Origin: Pyropia haitanensis
Taxonomy: Eukaryota; Rhodophyta; Bangiophyceae; Bangiales; Bangiaceae
Reading direction: 5' to 3'
DNA length: 31,720 nt
Assembly: GCA_008729055.1 (NCBI GenBank)
Contig: SDUX01000038.1
Coordinates: 1-31,720 of the forward strand
The notes beneath the pieces were generated by a model. It saw only the letters and a program-made list of their open reading frames with translations, ran no database searches and had not been told where the DNA came from. Of the stretch, positions 1-9,870 are shown piece after piece. The position numbers and the translations under genes are program-made. Numbering within the stretch: position 1 is the first letter of the stretch; each line of letters begins with the position of its first letter.

Positions 1-146
1 CGGCGCCGCCTCCGCTGCTGCTAGCAGAGTAAGCAGACACCCCCGTCCAAGATCGCTCCACCCCACACACCCCGCGCCACCCCCAGCCTCGTGCGGGTGG
101 ACCGCCCCCGCCCTCGCCCCCCCCCAACTCAACCGCCCTCTGCCGT

Positions 147-182
<36 letters not shown>
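147..182 (+). repeat. (GCC)12 microsatellite
   Basis: Twelve uninterrupted GCC units are visible, followed by GTC GCC GCT GCT. On the minus strand this would read as a Gly run in one frame, but no surrounding coding signal supports translation. Confidence 0.9.
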
Positions 183-184
<2 letters not shown>

Positions 185-560
185 CGCCGCTGCTGTTGGC
201 AGTAAAGGCACCCCCGCCCCCGGAGATCGCTCCCCCCCGACAACCCGCGCCCCCCGCTGCCTCGTAAGGGTGGGCCTCACCTCCCTGTTCCCCGTCCATC
301 CCCCCCACCCGGGGCGCGCACTCCCGAAGCCCCCCGCCCACCCCCAGCTGAGCCAGTCGCTCCGTGGCAGTCGGCGGTGCTGGAGGGAGGCGTGCCCTGC
401 CGACCGCAATCATGGGGGGAGGAGAGACGCCGTGGACGCCGTGACGGTCAGCGCTGCGCCCGTACGCGCAGGGAGGGGGGGGGAGCGCTGCCGGTAGAGG
501 CGGTGCGTGTTGTGCGACCGAGAGTGTCGGTAGGGGGAGGACACTGCCAGGCCGGGCTGG

Positions 561-671
561 TGCGCGGCGCGCAATGTTAGGCGGACCACCCACTGGGTGC
601 GCGGCGCGCAATGATAGGCGGACCACCCACTGGGTGCACGGCGCGCAATGATAGGGCGGACCGCGCACCCC
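561..671 (+). repeat. 37-bp tandem repeat, three copies
   Basis: Copies start at 561, 598 and 635. Each contains the core GGCGCGCAATG followed by a TAGG(G)CGGACC block; the first two then carry CACCCACTGGG. The third copy diverges at its end. The first differs from the second by ATGTTAG versus ATGATAG. The function is unknown. Confidence 0.85.
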
Positions 672-919
672 TTTCCGCCCCCCTTCGCGCGCCGCTTCTC
701 CCACCTCGCACCCCTCCCCCTCCCCGCCGGCCCGCCAGGCCGCCCGCCCGCCCCCCCACCCCAAAGAGCGCGCGCGCAACAGCGCGGGCAGGCGCACGCG
801 GTCTCGCGTCGCAGTGCAAAACCTTGGATGCACACATACAATTGCTATCGAACGCACAATTGCCATCGACCGTTTAGTAATGCACTTCTGGCTGCCGTCA
901 TGGCAAATCTAACGGCGCG

Positions 920-1054
920 AACCCAACCCCACGGTGTCGGTTCTATATACATGGCGGTGGCCACCTCTCAGCCAGTCACAGAACCCTGCAACGCTCACGG
1001 TCTTGGGTGCAACTGCAACCCAACCCCACCCCTGAAATTTTAACCCAACCCCAC
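920..1054 (+). repeat. Dispersed 13-base repeat AACCCAACCCCAC (three copies)
   Basis: Identical copies lie at 920-932, 1017-1029 and 1042-1054. The last two are 25 bp apart and flank an AT-rich CTGAAATTTT. The complement of the core (GGGGTTGG) also occurs in the hairpin at 10021. The role is unknown. Confidence 0.7.
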
Positions 1055-1390
1055 GCTCATGGTGGTCCCGTCCTGCCAAGTCACGCCGAGTACCTCGGCT
1101 GGACACACTCATCGCACGCCCTTTGCTGTGTGGTCGCCCACGCTTGCCCCCTTCCGCACGCTGTCCCCGCGCCCGCCCGCCAGCTGCTGCTGCCGCCCCC
1201 CCCTCACACACCAAGACCACCTCCAAATTCTCCGGGACCCCAGCTGGACCACCTCATCACCCCTTGCCGCCTCGGGAGGCCAATCTACCCCGGGAGGTCA
1301 GTCTTCCCCGGGAGGTCATCCCGGTTCCCGCGCGGCCCGTGGGGCGACCGTGGGCAGACCGCGGGGAGACTGACCGTCCCCATCGCCGCG

Positions 1391-4300
1391 ATGGCGTCCT
1401 TTGCGGCGGCTTTGTCCAGCTGGTGCAGGCATCGGCTCAGACTGGCTTGCGTCTGGGCTCGGGGCGGCGTGCTGCTCACCTGTCTCCCCCCCCCTACCGG
1501 GCGGCTGTCGTGTCCGCTGCCCGTGTTGCTGCTGCCACCTACGCCAACGCAACCAGAAGCAGAGTCGGGTGGATCCCTCGCCCGGCCTTGCTGCCGTCGC
1601 CTGCCCGCCGGCAAGGCCCACCGTGGTGCCCTACCCCGTCGCCATCCTTCCACAAGTGGTCCCCACCGGTGATGAGGACGGAGCGGCCGTCGTGCGCTGA
1701 TGCAGTGAACAAGATTAGGGCTGCTGTTGCTCAGCAGTCCGACATCGTTCTGCAGCGCTTTGGGGACACTGCCTGTGCCTCTCTGGCGCTCCTTGACGGC
1801 CTGTCACCCACGCTGAGTCTGCTGTGCAGGCGGTGGGTGAAGAGGTGGACTGGGATGCTTATACCAAGAAGAATGCGCTCTGTCCAACGCCCTCTGCGAT
1901 TGCCTTGAGGATGTGGTGTCTGATGTGGAGGACCTTCGGCTGGCTGTCACCGAGGACGCTATGCTCATCCAGCATGCCGTTGCGCTGGTTGGGATGTACT
2001 CTCGGGCAGTCAACACGTATAAGCCGTTGTTGACCTCGGCTGCTAATGATGCCGCATTCGCCTTCGCCAATTACGACAAGGGTGTGACTGTGCGCCAGGA
2101 CCGCCTCTCGATGTCAACATCTTCACGCGCAACCTGGCCGGCACTCTGCGAGCGCACCGCATCACTCTACGCGACCAAGCCGCACACCTGAAGGCGGCAT
2201 TTACCAAGCTGCGACCCGTGGCGGCGGCGCTGCCCTCCTACCACCGTCTTCCAGCGGACCACCAGCGCTCACCCAGTAGCACCTTGAAACTTGTGCCCGA
2301 TCGTGACGCGGACATTTGCATACCCCGCGACGACAAGGTGTCCGGATCCTTTTGCACGTTCTATTTTGTGCGCAACGCGCGCGTGGCGTCGGTTGTGGTG
2401 TCGTCTCCAGGCGTTGGCAAGTCGCACCTGGCGTGGGATGTGGTGGATGCGCTGGGGTCGCTGGACGACCCAAGTTTGCAAGGGCAGCCATGCTGGAGGG
2501 CCTATCGGGTGGGAAAACTGCGCGGGACGAGCTGCGCGGCACACGGCCCTGCATCATTACCTTCAATAGCGGCAGTCTGTGGGGACCCTGGATCAGGAGC
2601 TGATGCAAACGTACCTGCCGAGCCAGCCCGCAGCAGCCTATCTTCCCTGTACGCGCGCGTGCTTTGGTGCCTGCGCTGTGCTGACGGCCTGGATTGGACG
2701 AGTTTGCGCAATGATCCTCCAACTCCTCGAGACGGCACGACTACCGCAAGCGCGATCATCCGGAATCTAGGCAGCGCTGAAGAGCGGCCGACGCTCGTCA
2801 TTGTCGAGGAGCTGAACAAGATTGAGGGGACTGGCCTGCGTCGGCCGGCGAGAGCCCTGCTGAGGCGGCGTTTCCCGTCGACCACACGGCCGCTGCCGGC
2901 GGCCTTCCCGAGAACATCAAGCCGCAGGTTGTCGCGCCATCCAGTACCCGGCCTCTTCCTGTTGCCACGCAGTCCGTACTGGACGTGTACCGGCACGAGA
3001 TGTGCACCTGGACGGGCGCGACTCAAACGCCTATCTCGGTGCTGTTCACCGCGCCGTACTTTGGCCTGATCTTTGACGAGGTCAAGGGCCGGCTGACGGC
3101 GGAGCAGCAGCGCGTCATTGACGACATGATTGCCGCCTTGAATGAGACGCTGGACCCCGCGTACTAGAGGACTGCCAGCTAAGGCTGTCATCTTTGACGA
3201 GCGACAGGCGCGGCTCTCCGTTTTTTGTGCTGAGTGCCATCAAGCTTGGCTTCATGGACATGGACGAGCTTGCCAAGGTCTACTTCCAGCCCCTGTTCGA
3301 GTCGGAGTGGCTCCTGCGTGCCGGGCTTCCATTCAAGAGCACGTTTGAGGTGTCCAGCGACGTGTCGGGTCGGGCGTTTGCGAGGCTGAGCGGTGGCCAT
3401 CCGCGTAGCGCGGGCTTCCTGCGGGTGCACCTCAAGCTGGCAAGTCCTGGTCCGGCTTGGTCCTCTGTTGTGCAGCCTGCGTCGGCGGCGCTTACGGCAG
3501 ACGACAGGACTAAGACCCTGCTGGACTATCTTTTGGTCACCCCTGTCGTCGTTGTTGCTGCACTGCACCACTGCACCATCCGCGGCCCGCGGCCCATTGT
3601 TGACGGCGTGTTGTCTCCATTGCTTGGAACCTGGGAGGAGCTGGTCTCCCTTAATGCGCTCACTGTGTCGGATGCGCGCACGGACGGCCTCTACACGAAC
3701 CCGTGCATGCCGCCTCTGATTGTGCTGGCGTGCCTCTACCGGTGGGATGCGGTCAAGAGGGACTTCTTCAACAGCCGTCCTATGCTCGAGGACCACTTTC
3801 TCCTGGACGGCATCTTGGCCGCCGTGGCGGTGGTGTGCGGCTCCCGGTTCTCCGAGGGCTCATCATCCAACGTGTGGGAGTACACCGCGCTCTACGCAGA
3901 TGTGGCTCTCACTCGTGTACGCGCTGCCGCCAAGACGTGGGGCGCGGCATCGTCCGGTCTGAAGCTTCCTTACGACTACGCGGCTGTGACTTTGCTGCAG
4001 CTGTACCCCGGGACAACAAAGTACTACACCAAGGGCGAGCGGCCGCTGCTGAACAAGGTGCGCTTCAACGCTTTGGATGCCGTTAAAGTGAATGAGAATG
4101 AGGCTGCCAACAAGCTGTCGACGATATTGCAGCTGCCTTTTGCCGACATGGTGACGACCGTGTTCAAGTGCTCGCACGACCAGATGAGCTTTGACAGCAT
4201 CAAGTTCCTTGCACCTGCTGGCAGCTCGGGGTCGTGCAACAAGGACGCCCTCGTCGCGGTGGTCAAGTCAAACAAGTTCACTGGGCTTGCGGAGGAGTAC

Positions 4301-4585
4301 TTCAACGTGGAGGAGCACGTGCGCAAGAGCCTGCGGAAGATCGAGCACGCGTTTGGGGATTATTGGGAGGAGTGGAGTCGTCGTGTGGTCCTGGTGGTGG
4401 AGTCCAACCTGCGCCTAGCCAAGTCACCGAGAGAGCTGCTCTCGGCTGTCGAGTCCTCCAACGTCATCATCATTACCGCTCAAGATCACCTGAACGTGTA
4501 CGGGAGGGCTCTCAGCGGCTTCATGGCGGACGGGCCCACGCTGTACAACGCCTCACTGGTGAGGAGGTCGGAGAGACCACTGTAG
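1391..4585 (+). pseudogene. Broken P-loop NTPase gene, possibly RHS/Crinkler-like NTPase-nuclease
   Basis: A single protein can be followed through this region only by changing frame about eight times. The changes fall near 1820, 1880, 2105, 2470, 2580, 2635, 2850 and 3160, and every one is in the -1 direction. In order one sees an N-terminal helical part (1690-2300), a Walker A motif SSPGVGKSH (about 2400-2427), a stretch ending CIITFNSGSLWG (about 2540-2585), a Walker B-like segment TLVIVEELNKI (about 2791-2823), the segment ISVLFTAPYFGLIFDEVKG (3032-3088), then a long uninterrupted C-terminus (3161-4585). The P-loop ATPase followed by a long C-terminal domain ending in a strand-rich segment with IIITAQDHLNVYG recalls RHS (retrotransposon hot spot) and Crinkler-RHS proteins. 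That family assignment is my inference and is not secure. The start is uncertain; ATG 1391 has a favourable context (GCGATGG) but the coding signal is clear only from about 1690. It could be a true pseudogene or a sound gene in an assembly with missing bases. Confidence 0.5.
3161..4585 (+). CDS. Intact C-terminal part of the NTPase gene (about 475 codons, no start of its own)
   Basis: This is the longest clean frame of the broken gene and has typical non-repetitive protein composition. It contains hydrophobic helices (for example LLDYLLVTPVVVVAALHH and LIVLACLYRW). Near the end is an arrangement that could be a PD-(D/E)xK nuclease core: an Asp in SFDSIKFLAP (about 4189-4218), then a strand with DALVAVVKSNK (about 4246-4278), then RRVVLVVESNLRL and NVIIITAQDHL strands. 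RHS/Crinkler proteins carry such an NTPase-plus-nuclease arrangement; the match here is by eye only. The frame is open upstream to at least 3161 and continues the preceding segment after a one-base slip, so no independent start codon is proposed. It stops at TAG 4583-4585. Confidence 0.5.
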   Translation, partial: VLEDCQLRLSSLTSDRRGSPFFVLSAIKLGFMDMDELAKVYFQPLFESEWLLRAGLPFKSTFEVSSDVSGRAFARLSGGHPRSAGFLRVHLKLASPGPAWSSVVQPASAALTADDRTKTLLDYLLVTPVVVVAALHHCTIRGPRPIVDGVLSPLLGTWEELVSLNALTVSDARTDGLYTNPCMPPLIVLACLYRWDAVKRDFFNSRPMLEDHFLLDGILAAVAVVCGSRFSEGSSSNVWEYTALYADVALTRVRAAAKTWGAASSGLKLPYDYAAVTLLQLYPGTTKYYTKGERPLLNKVRFNALDAVKVNENEAANKLSTILQLPFADMVTTVFKCSHDQMSFDSIKFLAPAGSSGSCNKDALVAVVKSNKFTGLAEEYFNVEEHVRKSLRKIEHAFGDYWEEWSRRVVLVVESNLRLAKSPRELLSAVESSNVIIITAQDHLNVYGRALSGFMADGPTLYNASLVRRSERPL

Positions 4586-5190
4586 CTCACGCGGAGCAGG
4601 AGGACGCGGGCTAGAGCGTGGCCCGCATGCAGCGGCTGGTGTCCCAACACAACGTGATTTGAACGCTGTCCGCGGCGGGGTCGGAGGAGCTGTTGGTGGC
4701 CGCCGCAGCCGCCCCCTTTGACGCCCTCATTGTGGATGAGGCCGCTCAGAGGTGGAGCCCGACTTGCTCATCCCAATGGTCGGCGCCGGCAGCATGTGCG
4801 CGTCCATCGCGGCGGCGGCGGCGTCGGCCGACGCCAATGAGGGGCTGCTCGGGGCGTTTTTGGGGTTGGGTGTAGAGGGCGGGCTCACGGGCACGGGCAA
4901 GGCGGGGCGGGGAGGGGCGTCGAGGCGGCGGCGGCTGGGTCACTGGCGCGGCTGCGTCGGGGGTTGCTGGTGTGGGACCCGCAGCAGCTGGCCGCGAAGG
5001 TGCTGTCCCAGTCGGGCCGCCCCGCCACGGCGTTTGCGCGCAGCCTCTTTGAGCGGCTGCAGGCGGCCCGCCCCGAGGCGGCGCGCGTGCTCCGCACCCA
5101 GTACCACTACCTGGCCGTGGCGGTGGCGGTGCCGGACGTGCTCCCCGACGTGCGGCTGGCGGTGGGGCTGGGCGTGGCGCGGGGGGTGTC
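4556..5190 (+). pseudogene. Decayed UPF1/SETX-like SF1 RNA/DNA helicase fragment
   Basis: The region carries ordered motifs of the UPF1-like SF1 helicases. A TLSAAGSEEL segment (about 4664-4693) matches the 'TLSGAGS' strand before motif II. FDALIVDEAAQ (about 4717-4749) is motif II, VEPDLLIPMV follows in the next frame, and LLVWDPQQLAAKVLSQSG (about 4961-5014) is motif III, with Trp in place of the usual Gly of GDPQQL. SLFERL and then QYHYL (about 5099-5113) stand where family members have SLFERL and QYRM. Breakage is clear: TAG near 4612, TGA at about 4660, and two -1 frame changes (about 4750 and 4900). The N-terminal Walker A part and the motifs V-VI are not present. It directly follows, and may overlap by frame slip, the NTPase gene. 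Assignment to UPF1-like SF1 is good; function is probably lost. Confidence 0.6.
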
Positions 5191-7036
5191 AGGGGGGGGC
5201 TGCCCTTCTGGTGAGCCGCGGCGCTCGTGCTGGGGGCGCTCGAGCCAAACGCGGGGGTGGCGGCGGCCCTGCAGGGGCTGCTGGGGGGGTGCTGGGGGAG
5301 CGCCGCGCCGCGGCGGTCGCCGCGAGGGGCGCGGCGGTGGCGGCGGCCGAGGCGGCCGCCGCTGCTGCTGTTGCCACCACGCCGCCGCCCGCGCCTGCCA
5401 CGCCCGCTTCCCCCTCTCGGGCTGTTGGATGTCCGGCGTCCCCCTTCCCCCCTCACGCGTCCCCCCCCCACCCCTCCGCCCCACCGTTGGCGGTGGCGCC
5501 CGCATCAGGCCCCCGTCCGACCGGTGTTGTGGCGGTAGTGGTAAGGGTCGGGGCGCTCGCCGCGGGGGGCCCCCCCAGCGTCGGTGCGCCCCGCCGCGGG
5601 GATGGCGGGCACACCTGGGCACCTGAGGGGGACGGGTGGGTGGAGTGGCGGGAAGGGCGCCGACGGGCGGCCGGCGGCCGCGGGCGCGGCGGGTGAGCCG
5701 GCGGTGGGGGTGGGGCGGGGCGGCGGCGGAAACCCCGCCACACGCGGCGTGGGGGGCGGGGGTGGCGGGGGTGGGGGGGGGATGACGGCAACAATCGCCA
5801 GATGCGGCGGCAGCAGAAGCAGGCGGAAAAGGCGCGGAAGAAGTAGGGGGGGGGGGTGGGGGGACAGTGTTGGGCGGGGGGGGAGGGGAGGGGGAGGGGG
5901 GGTGTGTTGTGGGGGGTCGTGGGTGCGAGGGAGGTGGACGCGGGCGGAACCCGCGCCCCCCACCCGTGACGCGGCGACGGCGGCGGCGGCAGGGGGGGGG
6001 GCGGGGGGGCGCGCGGCGTGGCGTGCCGCCCCCGGCGGGTGGGGCGGGCGGGTGGGGCCCCCACCCGGTAGCGCGCCCCCGCGCCTCGCAGGTGGCGTGC
6101 CCGGCGTTGGCGCTGGGGCGGCGGGTCGCGGGCGGCCGTGCGGGGGGAAGGGGGGGTGTGCGGGGCTGCGCCGCACGGGGCCGTGGCGGGGCCCCGGGGG
6201 GTGTGGCGGGAGGGTTTGCGGGGGGTGGGGGGGGGGGGGGGCTGTTGTTGCCCACGCTGCGCGGAGGCGGTGGGGAGCGTGGGGGTGGTGGGGGGGAGCA
6301 GGGGGCGGGCCGCGCCGTGGCGCCCACTGGCCTTGCCCAACGTGACGCGCCGGGAACGGCAGGGGGGGTGCCGGACGGGATGGGTCGGGGTGTGTGTGTG
6401 TAGGGAGTTCCCCGTGGTGCGGGTTCCACGGGGGCGTGTATGCTGGCGGTGTTATTTTTGTGCCAGTGGCCGACGGTGGCGCCCCGCCGCGTGCATTTGT
6501 GTCTCGCCCCGCGGGTGTGCCCGCGCGCGTGTTTGCAAAGGGCAGCGTCCACGCCCGACGCTCCCCCCCCCGCCAGTACGCCTCGTCCCACCCACCTTCA
6601 GCATCCCCCCTCAACCCCCAGCTATCCCATCCCCACCCTCTTTTTGTTGTAGCCTTACTTCCATTTCCTTCCAGCACCGCAAAGGCCACACCCACCGCCG
6701 CGCCGCTGCCGCCGCCACCGCTGCCGCCGCCTCCCCGCGACGAGTGCGGGGCCGGGCGGCCCATGCTCACCACCCCCACTACCTGTACCAGCCCTCTCCC
6801 ACGCCACGGCAGCCGCCGCCGGCATACACACAAGCATCCCCCACGCCCCGCTCTCACCAAACCCCCACTCCCCGCCGCACCACCACCACCCCTCCCGCAC
6901 CCTCCGTCGGCGGCGGGAAGAAGAGCCCCCGCGCGCCGCCGCGCGCGCCCGTTCCCGCCGCCCGCGACCGGCGGGGCGCTCCCCCCCCCCCGCCCCCGCC
7001 CCCGCCGCGCCACCGACCGCAGGGCACCGCCGTCGG

Positions 7037-7405
7037 CGGGGCCCGCGCCGCGCGGCGGCGACGGCGGGGAGGGGGGCGCACGGAACCAGCAGCGGTCACG
7101 GCAAGGCACACGGCGGGGGGAGGGGCAGGGCGGGGGGACTGGGGCCGGGGCGGGGCCGCGGCTGGGGCGGCCCACCCGCCGCCGCGGGCGCCCGCCCGGC
7201 GGCACCGGCACCGCCACTGGCCGGGGCCCGCGCCGCGCGGCGGCGACGGCGGGAGGGGGGCGCACGGAACCAGCAGCGGTCACGGCAAGGCACACGGCGG
7301 GGGGAGGGGCAGGGCGGGGGGACTGGGGCCGGGGCGGGGCCGCGGCTGGGGCGGCCCACCCGCCGCCGCGGGCGCCCGCCCGGCGGCACCGGCACCGCCA
7401 CTGGC
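7037..7405 (+). repeat. 184-bp tandem duplication
   Basis: Two adjacent copies, 7037-7221 and 7222-7405, are nearly identical. The one clear difference is an extra G in the G-run of the first copy (185 versus 184 bp). Each begins CGGGGCCCGCGCCGCGCGG and ends with ACCGCCACTGGC. Because 184 is not a multiple of three, the duplication changes frame between copies, which argues against it lying inside a conserved coding region. Confidence 0.85.
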
Positions 7406-7463
7406 GGCGGCACGGGCGGCAGCGGCGCCACCCCCACCGGCGGCACCGCCGCCACCACTGGCG

Positions 7464-7502
7464 CCACCACCACCACCACCACCACCACCACCACCACCAC
7501 CA
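7464..7502 (+). repeat. (CCA)13 microsatellite
   Basis: An uninterrupted CCA/CAC run lies between GCG and TCCCC. On the minus strand it would read as poly-Trp, poly-Gly or poly-Val, depending on frame. It is followed within 40 bp by a long C homopolymer (about 7540-7560). Confidence 0.9.
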
Positions 7503-8053
7503 TCCCCGCCGGCACCACCGGCGGCCGCAAGGCGACCCGCCCCCCCCCCCCCCCCCCCCCTTCCCGCCACGGGCCGCCTTGCGCACCCGCCCCACCGCCA
7601 CCCTCCCCCCCCCCCCTCCTCTCCCCCCCCCACGGGCGGTGCCCGCCGCCGCCGCCGCCGCCGCCCGTGCCGCCGCCCGTGCCGCCACCCGTGCTGCGGC
7701 CTTGGCCGCCTGTTTGGATGGTGTTGGCGGCACGGCCGCCGCCGTCGCCGCAGCGGAGGCGACGGGGGCGGGGCCACCAGTGGCGGCGGCGTCAGCGGCA
7801 GCAGCAGCGGCGGTGGCGGTGGAGTCGACAGCGGTCGTGGCGGTGGCGTCAGCGGCCGCGGCAGCGGCGGCGGCGGCGGCGGCGGCCCGCTTCTGGGCCT
7901 TTGTCCGCTTGGCCTTGCCCTTTCTCTTCGTCTCCCCCCCCGCGCCCGCGCCCGCCTCGGTGGCAGCCGCAGCGGGCGCGGCGGGCGCGTCGGCGGCGGC
8001 GGCGACAGCGCCGGCAGAGGCGGCGTCGGCGGCAGCGGCGGCGGCGGCGTCGG

Positions 8054-8085
<32 letters not shown>

Positions 8086-8849
8086 CAGGCCGCGTCCGCC
8101 CCCCCCCCCGCCGCGTCGGCCACCACCGCCGCCACCTGCCGCACCAGACCCGGGAAGGGCGGCGGCGGCGGCGGCGGCGGCGCCCTCCCCCCCCGGCGGC
8201 GGCGGCCGCCGCCACCGCCGCCCGCGGGCGCCGCCCGAGCAGCACCCCCACCCGCGCCCGCACCATCGCCCGGACGGCGTCACGCGGGGGCACCCGCGCG
8301 GGCCGGGCCGTCCCCGTTGGGGGTACCCCCCCACCCGAACCCGCACCCGCCCCCGCCGCCGCCGCCGCCGCCGTCGGGCCTACCGCGGGTGGCGGCGGCG
8401 GCGGCGGCGGGTCGGCCGGGGCGCCCGGCCCCCACCCGCACCCCGGGACGCCGTCCACCACGAGGGCGGCCACAAACGCCCCATCCTCGTAATCCTCGAG
8501 CGGGGGCAGGGGGAGGCGCGGGGGGGTAGGGGCGCGCGGCCGGCGGTCGGCGGCGGGAAGGGTGGAGGGGGGAGGGGGGGCGTGGGCGGGGGGTGCCGAC
8601 GCGGGGGCCCCGGCGCGGAGGGGGCGGCGGCCGCCGACGGGCCGGGGGGGGTGGGGTGGGGGGGAGGGGGGGCGCCCGCCCGTGGGAGCGGGGGGGGGGG
8701 GGTGTGCGCCCGTGGGGGGGGGGCGGCGGCCGGGGGCGGGGGGGGTCCACGGCCACCGCCGGGGGGGGGCGCCGCGGGCCCCACCGCCGCCGCCGTGCCG
8801 GCCGGACTGGCGGGCGCGGGCGCCGCTGGGGGCGGGCCGCCGCCAGCGG

Positions 8850-8880
<31 letters not shown>

Positions 8881-9870
8881 GGCGGCGGTGGCGGCCCGCT
8901 CGGCGCCCGCGGGGGTTGCGGTGCCGCCGCCGCTGCCGCCGCTGGGGGCGGCGGCCACCAGCCACGAAAGTGCAAGCACCACCCCACCGTCGCCCCCCCC
9001 CCCCTCCCGGCGGGGTCCCCCCTCCCCCCCCCCCCGGGCGCGCCCGCCAGCCATGCCTCCTCCGCGGCGGCGGCGGCGGCGGCGGCGGCGCCCGCCGCCG
9101 CCTCTGCCGCCGCCGCCGCCGCGTCGTTGTCGGCGGCGGCGACGGCCGCGGTGGCGGTGGCGGTGGTGGCCGGCACCGCGGGGGAGGGGGGGGCAGGGGG
9201 GGGGGGCCCGCCACGAGGGTGGTGCCGGCGCCCGCCGCCCACACCTCCTGCTTGATGCGGGGGGTGGCGGCGGCGGCGGCCGGTGGGGGCGGGGTGGTGG
9301 CCCCGCCAGCGCCACCGCCCGTGCCGTCCCGCGGCGGGGGGGGCGGGGGTGGTGGGGACTGGGGGGGCGGTGCCAACGGTGGCGGCGGCGGGTCCCGCCC
9401 GTCGCCCGCCGCCACCGCCGCCGCCGCCGCCGCCTCCACCGCCGCCGCGCCCGCCGCCCCCCCGGTGCCGGCGGCCCCCACCGCGGCAGCAGCCCCATTG
9501 GCGGCGGCGGGTGCGGCGGCCAGCGGCGGCGGCGGCGGCAACGGCTGCGTCGACGGCGGCGACGGCGGCGGCGGCGGCGACGACAACAGCACCGCCCACG
9601 GCGGCGGCGGCGACCCGCCACCCGCAGACGGACGGGACGGCGGGGCGCCGCCGGCCGGGGCGGCCGCCTCGAGTGCGCCGCCGCCGCCGCCGCCCAACCC
9701 CCCCCCCCCCCCCCCCCCCCCCACAACGCCGCCGTCCGCCCCGCCCGCCCCCTCCCCCTCGACCCCTCGCCGGGACGGCCGCGCGGCACCTTCCCCCGAC
9801 CCCCCTCCCCCCCACCCCCCCCCACGCGGGGGCCGGGGCACCCCAAAGCGGCTGCCCGACCCGACGGGAT

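Larger units (their letters stand above)
1..1390. other. GC-rich low-complexity region without recognised gene
   Basis: This stretch is C- and G-rich simple sequence with several short overlapping open frames on both strands that translate to Pro/Arg/Ala/Gly-rich peptides. I recognise no domain in any of them. It contains a (GCC)12 run at 147-182, a 37-bp repeat in three copies at 561-671, and a 13-base motif AACCCAACCCCAC three times between 920 and 1054. It may hold the promoter of the broken NTPase gene downstream, but no specific promoter element is evident. Confidence 0.6.
5200..9870. other. Extreme CCG/CGG-rich low-complexity block, possible minus-strand Ala/Gly/Pro-rich gene remnants
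   Basis: About 4.7 kb consist almost entirely of C/G-rich triplet-like sequence, with very long open frames on both strands caused by the lack of A and T. Most are artefacts. The minus strand has a few islands that look like real protein: RIKQEVWAAGAGTTLVAG (about 9210-9265), LEDYEDGAFVAALVVDG (about 8455-8505), RDAVRAMVRARVGVLLGRR (about 8235-8290) and a basic KRKGKAKRTKAQKR cluster (about 7890-7935), the last resembling a nuclear localisation signal. They lie in different frames and are joined by Ala, Gly and Pro runs. This could be a rapidly changing low-complexity nuclear protein broken by indels. I do not assign a function and do not claim an intact CDS. Confidence 0.35.
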
